The notes: generated by a model from the sequence alone, not told the origin. Counted from the first letter of the stretch, positions 1 to 8,681 are shown. The stretch: 64,000 bases of DNA from Citrobacter rodentium NBRC 105723 = DSM 16636 (GCF_021278985.1 NZ_CP082833.1:310001-374000); one strand, 5' to 3'. Numbers and translations: made by a program.

Positions 1-61
1 GAAGGTGCAGGGAAACCACAATCCTTACGTGCAACGCGCTTGCCAGGCGCAAAAGAGCTAA
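1..61 (+). CDS. endA: DNA-specific endonuclease I, C-terminal end (partial)
   Basis: The first 61 bases read in the frame starting at base 2 as KVQGNHNPYVQRACQAQKS followed by TAA. This matches the C-terminus of periplasmic endonuclease I (EndA), which in K-12 also sits directly upstream of rsmE. Only the last 19 codons are in the window. Confidence 0.9.
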   Translation, partial: KVQGNHNPYVQRACQAQKS

Positions 62-90
62 CCTACACTAGCGGGATTCATTTTTAATCT

Positions 91-113
91 CCCCACGCCC
101 ACGGGACGTGGGG
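91..113 (+). other. Hairpin between endA and rsmE
   Basis: CCCCACG (91-97) can pair with CGTGGGG (107-113) around a 9-base loop. No T-run follows on the plus strand, so this is a leader hairpin or weak terminator rather than a clear rho-independent terminator. Confidence 0.3.
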
Positions 114-134
114 CCATGACGCGGATTTTTAACT

Positions 135-866
135 ATGCGCACCCCCCGCATTTATCACCCTGAGCCTGTTACCCCCGGCACGCAAATTTCGCTGTGCGAA
201 GATGCCGCCAACCACACCGGACGCGTACTGCGGATGGGACCGGGCCAGCCGCTGCAACTGTTCGACGGCAGCAATCAGGTTTTTGACGCCGAGATCGTCC
301 TCGCCAGTAAGAAAAGCGTGGAGGTCAAAGTCCTGCGTGGAGAAATTGACGATCGTGAGTCCCCGCTGCATATCCACCTCGGCCAGGTGATGTCGCGCGG
401 TGAAAAAATGGAATTCACCATCCAGAAATCGATCGAGCTCGGGGTAAGCCTCATTACGCCACTGTTTTCTGAGCGCTGCGGCGTTAAACTGGACAATGAG
501 CGTCTGAATAAGAAGCGCCAGCAGTGGCAGAAAATCGCTATTGCCGCCTGCGAACAGTGCGGTCGTAACCGGGTGCCGGAAATCCGCCCGGCGATGGACC
601 TCGAAGCGTGGTGCGCGGAACAGGACGAAGGGCTGAAGCTGAATCTTCATCCCCGCGCCAGCGACAGCATCAACACGCTGCCGCTGCCGGTTGAACGCGT
701 GCGTCTGCTGATTGGCCCGGAAGGCGGGCTGTCGGCGGAAGAAATCGCTATGACCGCGCGCTACCAGTTTACTGATATCCTGTTAGGACCTCGCGTTCTG
801 CGTACTGAGACAACTGCGCTCACCGCCATCACTGCGCTGCAGGTGCGTTTTGGCGATCTGGGCTAA
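135..866 (+). CDS. rsmE: 16S rRNA m3U1498 methyltransferase RsmE
   Basis: This 243-residue protein transfers a methyl group from S-adenosylmethionine to N3 of U1498 of 16S rRNA in the 30S subunit. It is full length for the family. The C-terminal SPOUT knot region carries the typical LLIGPEGGLS segment and the LGPRVLRTETTA motif that builds the SAM site. The start is the ATG at 135, giving the MRTPRIYHPEP N-terminus known from K-12. It lies between endA and gshB as in E. coli, with only 12 bases before gshB, so the two are probably co-transcribed. Several N-terminal substitutions relative to K-12 show that this is not K-12 DNA. Confidence 0.97.
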   Translation: MRTPRIYHPEPVTPGTQISLCEDAANHTGRVLRMGPGQPLQLFDGSNQVFDAEIVLASKKSVEVKVLRGEIDDRESPLHIHLGQVMSRGEKMEFTIQKSIELGVSLITPLFSERCGVKLDNERLNKKRQQWQKIAIAACEQCGRNRVPEIRPAMDLEAWCAEQDEGLKLNLHPRASDSINTLPLPVERVRLLIGPEGGLSAEEIAMTARYQFTDILLGPRVLRTETTALTAITALQVRFGDLG

Positions 867-878
867 CGGAGAAGAATA

Positions 879-1826
879 ATGATCAAGCTCGGCATCGTGA
901 TGGACCCCATCGCAAGCATCAACATCAAGAAAGACTCCAGCTTCGCTATGCTGCTGGAAGCGCAACGTCGTGGTTACGAACTTCACTATATGGAGATGGC
1001 CGATCTTTATCTGATCAACGGTGAAGCCCGCGCCCGTACGCGCACCCTCAGCGTCGAGCAGAATTACGATAAATGGTACGACTTTACCGGCGAGCAGGAT
1101 CTGGCGCTGGACTCCCTCGACGCGATCCTGATGCGTAAAGATCCGCCGTTTGATACCGAATTTATCTACGCCACCTATATTCTGGAACGCGCCGAAGAGA
1201 AAGGCACGCTGATCGTCAACAAGCCGCAGAGCCTGCGTGACTGCAATGAAAAGCTGTTCACCGCCTGGTTCTCCGACCTGACGCCGGAGACGCTGGTCAC
1301 CCGCAATAAAGCGCAGCTGAAAGCCTTCTGGCAGAAACACAGCGATATCATTCTCAAACCGCTGGACGGTATGGGCGGCGCCTCCATTTTCCGCGTCAAA
1401 GAGGGCGACCCGAACCTCGGCGTGATTGCGGAAACCCTGACCGAACACGGCACCCGCTACTGCATGGCGCAGAATTATTTGCCGGCGATTGTCGATGGCG
1501 ACAAGCGCGTGCTGGTGGTGGATGGCGAGCCGGTGCCCTACTGCCTGGCGCGTATTCCGCAGGGCGGTGAAACCCGCGGTAACCTCGCCGCTGGCGGCCG
1601 CGGCGAACCCCGCCCGTTGACCGACAGCGACTGGGCGATCGCGCGGCGCATTGGACCGACGTTGAAGGCGAAAGGGCTGATTTTTGTCGGTCTGGACATC
1701 ATTGGCGATCGCCTGACCGAGATTAACGTCACCAGTCCGACCTGTATTCGCGAGATTGAGGCGGAATTCCCGATCTCCATTACCGGTATGCTGATGGACG
1801 CGATTGAAGCACGTTTGCAGAAATAA
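879..1826 (+). CDS. gshB: Glutathione synthetase
   Basis: This 315-residue cytosolic ATP-grasp enzyme joins gamma-glutamylcysteine and glycine to make glutathione, the second step of the pathway. The N-terminal pre-ATP-grasp domain (KLGIVMDPIASIN) is followed by the ATP-grasp core with KPLDGMGGASIFR and the metal-binding end INVTSPTCIREIE. The ATG at 879 follows a GGAGAAG ribosome site 12 bases after the rsmE stop. Length is within one residue of the E. coli enzyme. A REP element separates it from yqgE. Confidence 0.97.
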   Translation: MIKLGIVMDPIASINIKKDSSFAMLLEAQRRGYELHYMEMADLYLINGEARARTRTLSVEQNYDKWYDFTGEQDLALDSLDAILMRKDPPFDTEFIYATYILERAEEKGTLIVNKPQSLRDCNEKLFTAWFSDLTPETLVTRNKAQLKAFWQKHSDIILKPLDGMGGASIFRVKEGDPNLGVIAETLTEHGTRYCMAQNYLPAIVDGDKRVLVVDGEPVPYCLARIPQGGETRGNLAAGGRGEPRPLTDSDWAIARRIGPTLKAKGLIFVGLDIIGDRLTEINVTSPTCIREIEAEFPISITGMLMDAIEARLQK

Positions 1827-1904
1827 GCCGTTTACTGGATGGCGACATCCGATATGCCTCTGCAGGCCTGATAACGCGGCGCCATCAGGCATTAAGACAC
1901 CAGT

Positions 1905-1935
1905 GCCGGATGGCGACGCAAGCGTCGTATCCGGC
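1905..1935. repeat. REP element between gshB and yqgE
   Basis: GCCGGATGGCGACGCAAGCG and its mirrored TATCCGGC end form the hairpin typical of enterobacterial REP/PU sequences. A degraded partner with GGATGGCGACATCCG lies at about 1838-1856, so the whole 1827-1940 interval looks like a small BIME. Confidence 0.75.
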
Positions 1936-2015
1936 TGACAGTAGTGACATCCTGGTGCTTTCCCCACATACTGGCCCCTGTTGCTTTTTTAAACCAGGAC
2001 ACAGAACCTCTGCCA

Positions 2016-2579
2016 ATGAATTTACAGCATCATTTTCTTATTGCCATGCCTGCTCTCCAGGACCCGATTTTCCGTCGCTCAGTGGTCTACATTTGCGAAC
2101 ATAACGAAGATGGCGCAATGGGGATTATTGTTAACAAGCCGCTGGAAAATTTGCAGATTGAAGGGATTCTGGAAAAGCTGAAAATCACGCCGGAACCGCG
2201 CGATCCCGCAATCCGCCTGGATAAAGCGGTGATGCTCGGCGGCCCGCTGGCGGAAGACCGCGGGTTTATCCTGCATACGCCGCCGTCAAGCTTTTCATCG
2301 AGCATCCGTATTTCCGACAACACGGTGATTACCACCTCCCGCGACGTCCTCGAAACGTTAGGCACCGCTGAACAGCCCACCGAAGTACTGGTCGCGCTGG
2401 GCTACGCCTCATGGGATAAAGGCCAGCTGGAGCAGGAGCTGCTGGATAACGCCTGGCTGACCGCTCCGGCCGATCTCAACATTCTGTTTAAGACGCCGAT
2501 TGCCGACCGCTGGCGGGAAGCCGCCAGGCTGATTGGCATCGACATTCAGACCATGCCGGGCGTAGCGGGGCATGCCTGA
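2016..2579 (+). CDS. yqgE: YqgE/AlgH family protein (UPF0301)
   Basis: This 187-residue cytosolic protein belongs to the UPF0301/AlgH family. Its biochemical role is not established. The family signature is visible in FLIAMPALQDPIFRRSVVY near the start, then GAMGIIVNKPL and MLGGPLAEDRGFILH. I start it at ATG 2016, which gives the family N-terminus MNLQHHFLIAMP; the frame is open further upstream to 1944, but that stretch is REP-flanking sequence. Its TGA overlaps the ATG of yqgF by one base, so the two genes are translationally coupled. Confidence 0.93.
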   Translation: MNLQHHFLIAMPALQDPIFRRSVVYICEHNEDGAMGIIVNKPLENLQIEGILEKLKITPEPRDPAIRLDKAVMLGGPLAEDRGFILHTPPSSFSSSIRISDNTVITTSRDVLETLGTAEQPTEVLVALGYASWDKGQLEQELLDNAWLTAPADLNILFKTPIADRWREAARLIGIDIQTMPGVAGHA

Positions 2580-2995
2580 TGAGCGGAACGTTACTGGCGT
2601 TTGATTTTGGCACCAAAAGCATTGGCGTGGCGATTGGTCAACGTATTACCGGCTCCGCTCGCGCGCTTGCGGCCATTAAAGCGCAGGACGGCACGCCAGA
2701 CTGGAATCTTATCGAACGTCTGCTTAAAGAGTGGCAGCCTGATGAAATCATCGTCGGCCTGCCGCTGAATATGGACGGTACGGAACAACCGCTCACCGCG
2801 CGCGCGCGCAAGTTCGCCAACCGCATTCATGGCCGGTTTGGCGTGACGGTGACGCTGCACGACGAACGCCTGAGCACCGTCGAAGCGCGCTCCGGCCTGT
2901 TTGAGCAAGGCGGCTATCGCGCGCTCAACAAAGGTAAGATCGACTCCGCCTCTGCCGTGATTATCCTCGAAAGCTATTTCGAACAGGGGTATTAA
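2579..2995 (+). CDS. yqgF: Putative pre-16S rRNA nuclease YqgF/RuvX
   Basis: This 138-residue RNase H-fold protein is implicated in 5'-end maturation of 16S rRNA and was earlier called a Holliday-junction resolvase-like protein (RuvX). The N-terminal strand LLAFDFGTKSIGVAIG holds the first catalytic aspartate. IIVGLPLNMDG and LHDERLSTVEA carry the remaining acidic residues, and DSASAVIILE the last one. It overlaps yqgE by one base. It is convergent with yggR, with a REP hairpin between the two. Confidence 0.95.
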   Translation: MSGTLLAFDFGTKSIGVAIGQRITGSARALAAIKAQDGTPDWNLIERLLKEWQPDEIIVGLPLNMDGTEQPLTARARKFANRIHGRFGVTVTLHDERLSTVEARSGLFEQGGYRALNKGKIDSASAVIILESYFEQGY

Positions 2996-3004
2996 CGCCC
3001 TCCC

Positions 3005-3036
3005 GCCTGATGGCGCTGCGCTTAGCGGGCCTACAA
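3005..3036. repeat. REP-like hairpin between yqgF and yggR
   Basis: GCCTGATGGCGCTGCGC followed by TTAGCGGGCCTACAA is a REP-type sequence. It lies between convergent yqgF and yggR and overlaps the last codons of yggR, so it may serve as terminator for both. Confidence 0.6.
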
Positions 3037-4011
3037 TCGCCCCTGCGCCTGGCGCTGCTGCACGCTCTGGGCGAAAGTCATCATGCCCGTCTGCTGCCCG
3101 GTCTGGATCACATGCGGTAACTGGTACGTTTTGCCCTCGCGGATCAGATTCCCCGCAGCGGGCGTGTTGATTAACAGTTCGAACAGCGCAACGCGCCCCT
3201 CCTGTTTATCCGGCACCAGTTTTTGCGCCAGCACGGCGCGCAGGCTGCCCGCCAGTTGACTACGCAGCGGATCTTTTTCCTGCGCCGGAAAGGTATCAAC
3301 CAGCCGCTCGATAGCCTGCGCCGCGCCGCGGGTATGCAGCGTAGCCAGCACCAGATGCCCCGTCTCCGCCGCCGTCAGCGCCAGGCGGATGGTTTCGCTA
3401 TCACGCAATTCCCCCAACAGGATCACATCCGGATCTTCACGCAGCGCCGCGCGTAATCCCGCCACAAACGAGGAACAGTGTACGCCCACTTCCCGTTGCT
3501 GAATCAGACAGCGCTGGCTGGCGTAGCGATATTCAATCGGATCTTCCAGGGTCAGGATATGGCCGTCGCGATGTCGGTTCAGCCACTCCACCATCGCCGC
3601 CAGGGTGGTTGATTTGCCGCTGCCGGTCGCGCCGGAGACCAGCAGCAGGCCGTTCTCGCAGGTCAGCAGTTCCGGCAACGCCGCAGGCACATCCAGCGCG
3701 TCAAGCGTTGGGCACTGATTCGGCAACAGCCGCAGCGCCAGCGACATCCCCTGCAGCTGGCGAAAGGCGCTGGCCCGCAGACGCTGATTGGCGGTAAGCG
3801 ATACGGCGAAATCAAGCTGGCCCTCCTGGCGTAGCGCGGCTCGCTGCGTCTCATCAAGCCACTGCGACAGGAGTTCGTTTACATCCGGCGCGGAAAATGG
3901 CGCAGCTTCCAGCCTTCCCCGCTTGCGCCAGCGAGCTGGCCACGCATTGCTCAGGTGTAGATCCGAGACGTTATGCTTTACACTAAGGGCCACAATTTCT
4001 TCCATATTCAT
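3031..4011 (-). CDS. yggR: PilT-like type IV pilus/secretion ATPase YggR
   Basis: This 326-residue hexameric secretion-type ATPase resembles PilT, which powers retraction of type IV pili; no pilus genes are adjacent here and its role in enterics is unclear. The N-terminal PAS-like domain ends near residue 115. Walker A is GATGSGKSTT, the Asp box is HILTLEDPIEY, Walker B is DPDVILLGELRDSETI and the His box is GHLVLATLHT. I chose ATG 4011 (MNMEEIVALS) over the upstream ATG at 4086 because it matches the family N-terminus and leaves the opposite-strand yggS start free. It is divergent from yggS with only 17 bases between starts. Confidence 0.93.
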   Translation of the reverse strand: MNMEEIVALSVKHNVSDLHLSNAWPARWRKRGRLEAAPFSAPDVNELLSQWLDETQRAALRQEGQLDFAVSLTANQRLRASAFRQLQGMSLALRLLPNQCPTLDALDVPAALPELLTCENGLLLVSGATGSGKSTTLAAMVEWLNRHRDGHILTLEDPIEYRYASQRCLIQQREVGVHCSSFVAGLRAALREDPDVILLGELRDSETIRLALTAAETGHLVLATLHTRGAAQAIERLVDTFPAQEKDPLRSQLAGSLRAVLAQKLVPDKQEGRVALFELLINTPAAGNLIREGKTYQLPHVIQTGQQTGMMTFAQSVQQRQAQGRL

Positions 4012-4028
4012 CAACGCATCCTCGGAAA

Positions 4029-4733
4029 ATGAACGATATCGCGCATAGCCTGGCACAGATCCGGGACAAAATCTCAGCCGCCGCATCGCATTGCGGCCGC
4101 GCTCCAGAAGAAGTTACGTTGCTTGCAGTGAGTAAAACCAAACCTGCGAGCGCCATCGAAGAAGCTATCGCCGCCGGTCAGCGCGCGTTTGGCGAAAACT
4201 ACGTGCAGGAAGGGGTAGAAAAAATTCGCCACTTCCAGGAAAAGGGAAGCGAAGGACTGCAATGGCACTTTATCGGCCCATTACAGTCCAACAAAAGCCG
4301 CCTGGTGGCGGAACATTTCGACTGGTGCCACACTATCGACCGCCTGCGCATCGCCGCCCGTCTGAGCGAACAGCGCCCGGCGCAATTGCCGCCGCTGAAC
4401 GTGCTGATCCAAATCAACATCAGCGATGAGAACAGCAAGTCCGGCATCGCGCTGGCCGAACTGGAACAGCTGGCGGAAGAGGTGGCCGCATTACCGAATC
4501 TGCGCCTGCGTGGACTGATGGCCATTCCGGCGCCTGAGTCAGATTATGTAAGGCAGTTTGAAGTTGCCCGGCAAATGGCTGTAGCATTTGCCGGGCTGAA
4601 AACGCGCTATCCTGGCGTCGACACGTTGTCACTGGGTATGTCGGACGATATGGATGCCGCTATCGCCGCCGGTAGCACTATGGTCCGCATCGGCACCGCC
4701 ATTTTTGGTGCCCGGAATTACACAAAAAATTAA
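4029..4733 (+). CDS. yggS: PLP homeostasis protein YggS
   Basis: This 234-residue single-domain PLP-binding protein (YggS/PROSC family) maintains the pyridoxal phosphate pool and affects amino-acid balance. The cofactor lysine sits in LLAVSKTKPASAI near residue 36. FGENYVQE, WHFIGPLQSNK and LSLGMSDDMDAAI are the other conserved barrel motifs, the last binding phosphate. Its length equals the E. coli protein. It heads the yggS-yggT-yggU-rdgB-hemW gene string. Confidence 0.96.
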   Translation: MNDIAHSLAQIRDKISAAASHCGRAPEEVTLLAVSKTKPASAIEEAIAAGQRAFGENYVQEGVEKIRHFQEKGSEGLQWHFIGPLQSNKSRLVAEHFDWCHTIDRLRIAARLSEQRPAQLPPLNVLIQINISDENSKSGIALAELEQLAEEVAALPNLRLRGLMAIPAPESDYVRQFEVARQMAVAFAGLKTRYPGVDTLSLGMSDDMDAAIAAGSTMVRIGTAIFGARNYTKN

Positions 4734-4751
4734 GGAAAACTGAGGAACGCC

Positions 4752-5318
4752 ATGAATACGTTGACCTTCCTGCTCTCAACGGTAATTGAGCTGTACACCA
4801 TGGTGCTGCTACTGCGCGTATGGATGCAGTGGGCCCGCTGCGATTTTTACAACCCTTTCTCCCAGTTCGTGGTGAAAGTGACGCAGCCGATTATCGGGCC
4901 GCTGCGCCGCATTATTCCGCCGATGGGGCCCATCGACAGCGCCTCCCTGCTGGTGGCCTTTATCCTCAGCTTTATTAAAGCGATTGTGCTGTTTAAAGTG
5001 GTGACCTTCGTACCGATCATCTGGATCGCCGGCCTGCTGATTGTGCTCAAGACCATTGGCCTGCTGATCTTCTGGGTGCTGCTGATCATGGCGATCATGA
5101 GCTGGGTCAGCCAGGGGCGGAGCCCGATCGAGTACGTGCTGATGCAGCTGGCCGATCCGCTGCTGAGCCCGATTCGCCGCATTCTGCCCGGCATGGGCGG
5201 GATCGATTTCTCGCCGATGATCCTCGTCCTGCTGCTGTACGTAATTAATATGGGCATTGGCGAAATGCTCCAGGCGACCGGTAACATGCTGCTGCCGGGG
5301 CTGTGGATGGCGCTATGA
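4752..5318 (+). CDS. yggT: YggT family membrane protein
   Basis: This 188-residue inner-membrane protein has two copies of the YGGT repeat. Each copy has a hydrophobic segment followed by an amphipathic PLL-P-RRI-P-GMGGID-type motif (GPLRRIIPPMGPID and SPIRRILPGMGGID). At least four hydrophobic segments are visible (about residues 1-22, 62-90, 90-115 and 155-175). Its function is not firmly known; some relatives protect against osmotic stress. Its TGA overlaps the yggU start as ATGA. Confidence 0.94.
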   Translation: MNTLTFLLSTVIELYTMVLLLRVWMQWARCDFYNPFSQFVVKVTQPIIGPLRRIIPPMGPIDSASLLVAFILSFIKAIVLFKVVTFVPIIWIAGLLIVLKTIGLLIFWVLLIMAIMSWVSQGRSPIEYVLMQLADPLLSPIRRILPGMGGIDFSPMILVLLLYVINMGIGEMLQATGNMLLPGLWMAL

Positions 5319-5605
5319 GTGCCGTAACGCGCTGCGATGACGGACTGATTTTACGGCTCTATATCCAGCCGAAAGCCAGCCGTGACAGCATTGTCGGTTT
5401 ACATGGCGACGAACTGAAAGTCGCCATTACCGCCCCGCCGGTTGACGGCCAGGCGAACAGCCATCTGGTCAAGTTTCTCGGTAAACAGTTCCGCGTGGCG
5501 AAAAGCCAGGTAGCGATCGAAAAGGGCGAACTTGGCCGCCATAAACAGGTTAAAATCCTGCATCCGCAACAGATCCCGCCCGAAGTCGCGGCGTTAACTG
5601 ATTAG
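5315..5605 (+). CDS. yggU: UPF0235 family protein YggU
   Basis: This 96-residue small alpha/beta protein of the DUF167/UPF0235 family has unknown function. The family core VAITAPPVDGQANSHLVKFL is intact. I start it at ATG 5315, which overlaps the yggT stop as ATGA, rather than at the in-frame ATG 5303, because this gives the known MSAVT N-terminus. It is followed after 7 bases by rdgB. Confidence 0.93.
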   Translation: MSAVTRCDDGLILRLYIQPKASRDSIVGLHGDELKVAITAPPVDGQANSHLVKFLGKQFRVAKSQVAIEKGELGRHKQVKILHPQQIPPEVAALTD

Positions 5606-5612
5606 GTGTCTT

Positions 5613-6206
5613 ATGCAAAAAGTAGTCCTCGCGACCGGCAATGCCGGTAAAGTGCGTGAGCTTGCGTCGCTGTTGAGCGATTTCGGGCTTGATGTCGTGG
5701 CGCAAACGGAACTCGGCGTCGATTCCGCTGAAGAAACCGGCCTGACCTTCATTGAAAACGCGATCCTGAAAGCGCGTCATGCGGCGCAGGCGACCGGTCT
5801 GCCAGCTATTGCCGACGACTCCGGTCTGGCGGTAGACGCGCTGGGCGGCGCGCCGGGGATCTATTCCGCGCGTTACTCCGGCGAAGACGCCAGCGACCAG
5901 CAGAATCTGGAAAAGCTGCTGCGTACGATGCAGGAGATCCCGGACGATAAGCGTCAGGCGCGCTTCCACTGCGTGCTGGTCTATCTGCGTCATGCGGACG
6001 ACCCGACGCCGCTGGTCTGCCACGGCAGCTGGCCGGGCGTGATCGCCAGAGAAGCGGCGGGGAGCGGCGGCTTTGGCTATGATCCGATCTTCTTCGTCCC
6101 TTCCGAAGGAAAAACCGCTGCTGAACTAACCCGCGAAGAAAAAAGCGCCATTTCGCATCGTGGACAGGCGCTGAAGCTGCTGCTGGAAGCCTTGCGCAAT
6201 GGTTAA
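5613..6206 (+). CDS. rdgB: dITP/XTP pyrophosphatase RdgB
   Basis: This 197-residue cytosolic nucleotide-sanitising enzyme hydrolyses dITP, ITP and XTP to the monophosphates and pyrophosphate, so that hypoxanthine and xanthine are kept out of DNA. The Ham1/ITPase fold shows VVLATGNAGKVREL at the N-terminus, the catalytic segment PAIADDSGLAVDALGGAPGI and GFGYDPIFFVP near the end. Length equals the E. coli enzyme. Its last bases overlap the start of hemW by 8 bases. Confidence 0.97.
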   Translation: MQKVVLATGNAGKVRELASLLSDFGLDVVAQTELGVDSAEETGLTFIENAILKARHAAQATGLPAIADDSGLAVDALGGAPGIYSARYSGEDASDQQNLEKLLRTMQEIPDDKRQARFHCVLVYLRHADDPTPLVCHGSWPGVIAREAAGSGGFGYDPIFFVPSEGKTAAELTREEKSAISHRGQALKLLLEALRNG

Positions 6207-7335
6207 GCTGCCGCCGCTGAGCCTTTACATTCACATCCCCTGGTGCGTGCAGAAATGCCCGTACTGCGACTTCAACTCGCATGCTCTGAAAGGCGAAGTC
6301 CCGCACGACGATTATGTTCAGCATCTGCTGAGCGATCTGGCGGCGGACGTCTCCTTCGCCCAGGGGCGTGAAGTAAAGACGATTTTCATTGGCGGCGGTA
6401 CGCCAAGCCTGCTTTCCGGCCCGGCAATGCAGACGCTGCTGGATGGCGTGCGCGCACGCTTAACGCTGGCCGCCGATGCGGAAATTACGATGGAAGCGAA
6501 TCCCGGCACGGTAGAAGCCGATCGCTTCGTTGATTATCAACGCGCCGGGATTAACCGTATCTCTATCGGCGTACAGAGCTTCAGTGAAGCGAAGCTGAAG
6601 CGGCTTGGGCGCATTCACGGACCGGAAGAGGCCAGACGCGCGGCCAGGCTGGCCAGCGGATTAGGCTTACGCAGCTTTAATCTCGATCTGATGCACGGCC
6701 TGCCGGAGCAGACGCTGGAAGAGGCGCTGGATGATTTGCGGCAGGCGATTGCGCTCAATCCGCCGCATCTTTCCTGGTATCAGTTGACCATCGAACCGAA
6801 CACGCTGTTTGGCTCGCGTCCGCCGCTACTGCCGGATGACGATGCGCTGTGGGATATTTTTGAACAGGGCCACCAGCTGCTGACCGCCGCCGGTTATCAG
6901 CAGTATGAAACCTCGGCCTACGCGAAGCCCGGCTATCAGTGCCAGCACAATCTCAATTACTGGCGCTTTGGCGATTATCTGGGCATTGGCTGCGGCGCCC
7001 ACGGGAAAATCACCTTCCCGGACGGGCGGATCCTGCGCACCACCAAAACGCGCCATCCCCGCGGCTATATGCAGGGCCGTTATCTGGAAAGCCAGCGCGA
7101 TGTGGCGCAGGCGGACAAACCGTTTGAGTTCTTTATGAACCGCTTCCGTTTACTGGAAGCCGCGCCCCGCCGTGAATTTAGCGATTACACCGGGCTGAGT
7201 GAAACGGCAATTCGTCAACAAATTGATGATGCGATAGCGCAGGGGTATCTGACGGAAAGCGAGGAATGTTGGCAGATTACCCGGCACGGCAAGCTATTCT
7301 TAAACTGGCTGCTTGAGCTGTTTCTTGTTGAGTGA
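6199..7335 (+). CDS. hemW: Heme chaperone HemW (radical SAM)
   Basis: This 378-residue radical-SAM protein related to coproporphyrinogen III dehydrogenase binds heme and is thought to insert it into respiratory enzymes. The cluster motif is present as CVQKCPYCDF (C-X3-C-X2-C). SAM-binding segments include IFIGGGTPSLL and TMEANPGT. The C-terminal HemN-like domain is complete (NRFRLLEAAPRREF). It ends the yggS operon, with a BIME immediately downstream. In K-12 yggM would follow; it is absent here. Confidence 0.96.
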   Translation: MVKLPPLSLYIHIPWCVQKCPYCDFNSHALKGEVPHDDYVQHLLSDLAADVSFAQGREVKTIFIGGGTPSLLSGPAMQTLLDGVRARLTLAADAEITMEANPGTVEADRFVDYQRAGINRISIGVQSFSEAKLKRLGRIHGPEEARRAARLASGLGLRSFNLDLMHGLPEQTLEEALDDLRQAIALNPPHLSWYQLTIEPNTLFGSRPPLLPDDDALWDIFEQGHQLLTAAGYQQYETSAYAKPGYQCQHNLNYWRFGDYLGIGCGAHGKITFPDGRILRTTKTRHPRGYMQGRYLESQRDVAQADKPFEFFMNRFRLLEAAPRREFSDYTGLSETAIRQQIDDAIAQGYLTESEECWQITRHGKLFLNWLLELFLVE

Positions 7336-7349
7336 TGTTGTAAATACCC

Positions 7350-7414
7350 GGATCAGGCCTTGCGCCGCCATCCGACACACTGCCTGATGGCGCTACGCTT
7401 ATCAGGCCTACAAA
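7350..7414. repeat. BIME (two inverted REP units) between hemW and ansB
   Basis: An inverted unit (ATCAGGCCTTGCGCCGCCAT) is followed by a direct unit (GCCTGATGGCGCTACGCTTA, then TCAGGCCTACAA). The pair lies between convergent hemW and ansB and probably serves as transcript stabiliser or terminator. Confidence 0.75.
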
Positions 7415-7445
7415 ATCTCAGAGATAAGCGTAGCCGCCTGGAGTA

Positions 7446-8492
7446 TTAATACTGATTAAACATCGTCTGGATCTGCTTAGGATCTTTGGTCCGGGTTAAC
7501 GCCAGTTGCAGCAGCACGCGCGCTTTCTGCGGATTCAGCGTGCCGGAGGCCACAAATCCATACTTCGCATCGTCGACTTCCGCATCCTGAGTGGTCGCTC
7601 CGGTCGGCACGCGGGAAGAACGCACGACCACCGTGCCGTTATGCGCTGCGGTCGCCAGGGTATCGAATACCGTTTTATACAGATTACCGTTACCCACGCC
7701 CGCGCTGACGATCCCTTCGTAGCCCGCATCCACCAGCGCTTTGGCTGGCAGTTCGGAGGCGTTAGCGTAGTTATACACAATTCCTACCTTCGGCAGTGCG
7801 GTCAGCGCAGAGACGTCGAACGGCGTGGAGGTGGTGTGCTTACGCGCCGGGGTGCGCTGATAGTCGATTTTACCGTTGTGAATGTAGCCCAGCGGACCGT
7901 AATTTACCGATTTGAAGGTTGCCACGTCGGTGGTATTGGTCTTGGTGACGTCGCGACCATCGAGAACGGTATCGTTCATCACCACCAGCACGCCACGGTT
8001 GGCAGAGGCGCTGTCCGCTGCCGTTACCACCGCGTTATACAGATTGAACGGGCCATCGGCGCTCATGGAGGTGGACGGACGCATCGCTCCCACCAGCACC
8101 ACCGGCTTGTTGCACTTGACGGTGAGATCGAGGAAATACGCCGTCTCTTCCATCGTGTCCGTACCGTGCGTGATCACGAAACCATCGGTGCTGTCGCATT
8201 CGTTATTGATCTTCTTCGCCAGCGTTAACCACACCTCATCGTTCATATCCTGCGAACCGATATTGACGACCTGCTCGCCTTTTACAACCGCAATATCCCT
8301 GAGCTGGGGCACCGCGTTCACCAGATTCTCTACGCCGACTTTGCCCGCCGTGTAGTTGGATTTGGTGGCCGAATCACCGCCACCAGCAATGGTTCCGCCG
8401 GTGGCTAAAATGGTGACGTGCGGTAAGGCGAGAGCGGCGCCGCTGAAGCTGAGCACCAGCGCGGCAAGCGCCGTTTTCCTGAAAAACTCCAT
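7446..8492 (-). CDS. ansB: Periplasmic L-asparaginase II
   Basis: This 348-residue high-affinity periplasmic asparaginase converts asparagine to aspartate and ammonia. A Sec signal peptide is visible (FRKTALAALVLSFSGAALA, cleavage near residue 22). The first catalytic threonine lies in ILATGGTIAGGG and the second in FVITHGTDTMEETA, with the conserved GAMRPSTSMSADG loop. Length equals the E. coli enzyme, a homotetramer. In K-12 it is induced anaerobically by FNR and CRP; the 189-bp upstream gap leaves room for that control. It is convergent with hemW across a BIME. Confidence 0.97.
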   Translation of the reverse strand: MEFFRKTALAALVLSFSGAALALPHVTILATGGTIAGGGDSATKSNYTAGKVGVENLVNAVPQLRDIAVVKGEQVVNIGSQDMNDEVWLTLAKKINNECDSTDGFVITHGTDTMEETAYFLDLTVKCNKPVVLVGAMRPSTSMSADGPFNLYNAVVTAADSASANRGVLVVMNDTVLDGRDVTKTNTTDVATFKSVNYGPLGYIHNGKIDYQRTPARKHTTSTPFDVSALTALPKVGIVYNYANASELPAKALVDAGYEGIVSAGVGNGNLYKTVFDTLATAAHNGTVVVRSSRVPTGATTQDAEVDDAKYGFVASGTLNPQKARVLLQLALTRTKDPKQIQTMFNQY

Positions 8493-8630
8493 GTTATTTC
8501 TCCAGTTACGTGAATTTGCCGCATTATCGCAGCGCCACAGGTGAATAATGTGACTTCATCCAATTAACCAGATAAATGTGTTATTCAGATTGTTAATTTT
8601 AGAGGTGGATATCAAAACGCTATGAGAAGG
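8493..8630 (-). promoter_or_regulatory. ansB upstream regulatory region
   Basis: This AT-rich stretch between the ansB start and the yggN terminator holds AATAATGTGACTTCATC at about 8546-8562 and other TGTGA-like half-sites. K-12 ansB is activated by CRP and FNR, so such sites are expected here. I cannot assign exact operators. Confidence 0.4.
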
Positions 8631-8641
8631 TAAAACAAAAC

Positions 8642-8662
8642 GGCGCAGAGGCGATCTGCGCC
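8642..8662 (-). terminator. Terminator downstream of yggN
   Basis: GGCGCAG (8642-8648) pairs with CTGCGCC (8656-8662) around a 7-base loop. Read on the minus strand the stem is followed by GTTTTGTTTTA. On the plus strand it is followed by ATTGTTTTTT, so it could stop transcription in both directions. Confidence 0.75.
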
Positions 8663-8681
8663 ATTGTTTTTTAAGAAAAGA

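Noticed and set aside
783..1967. 394-codon minus-strand frame over gshB
   Set aside because: Antisense shadow of gshB and rsmE; no ribosome site and no family resemblance.
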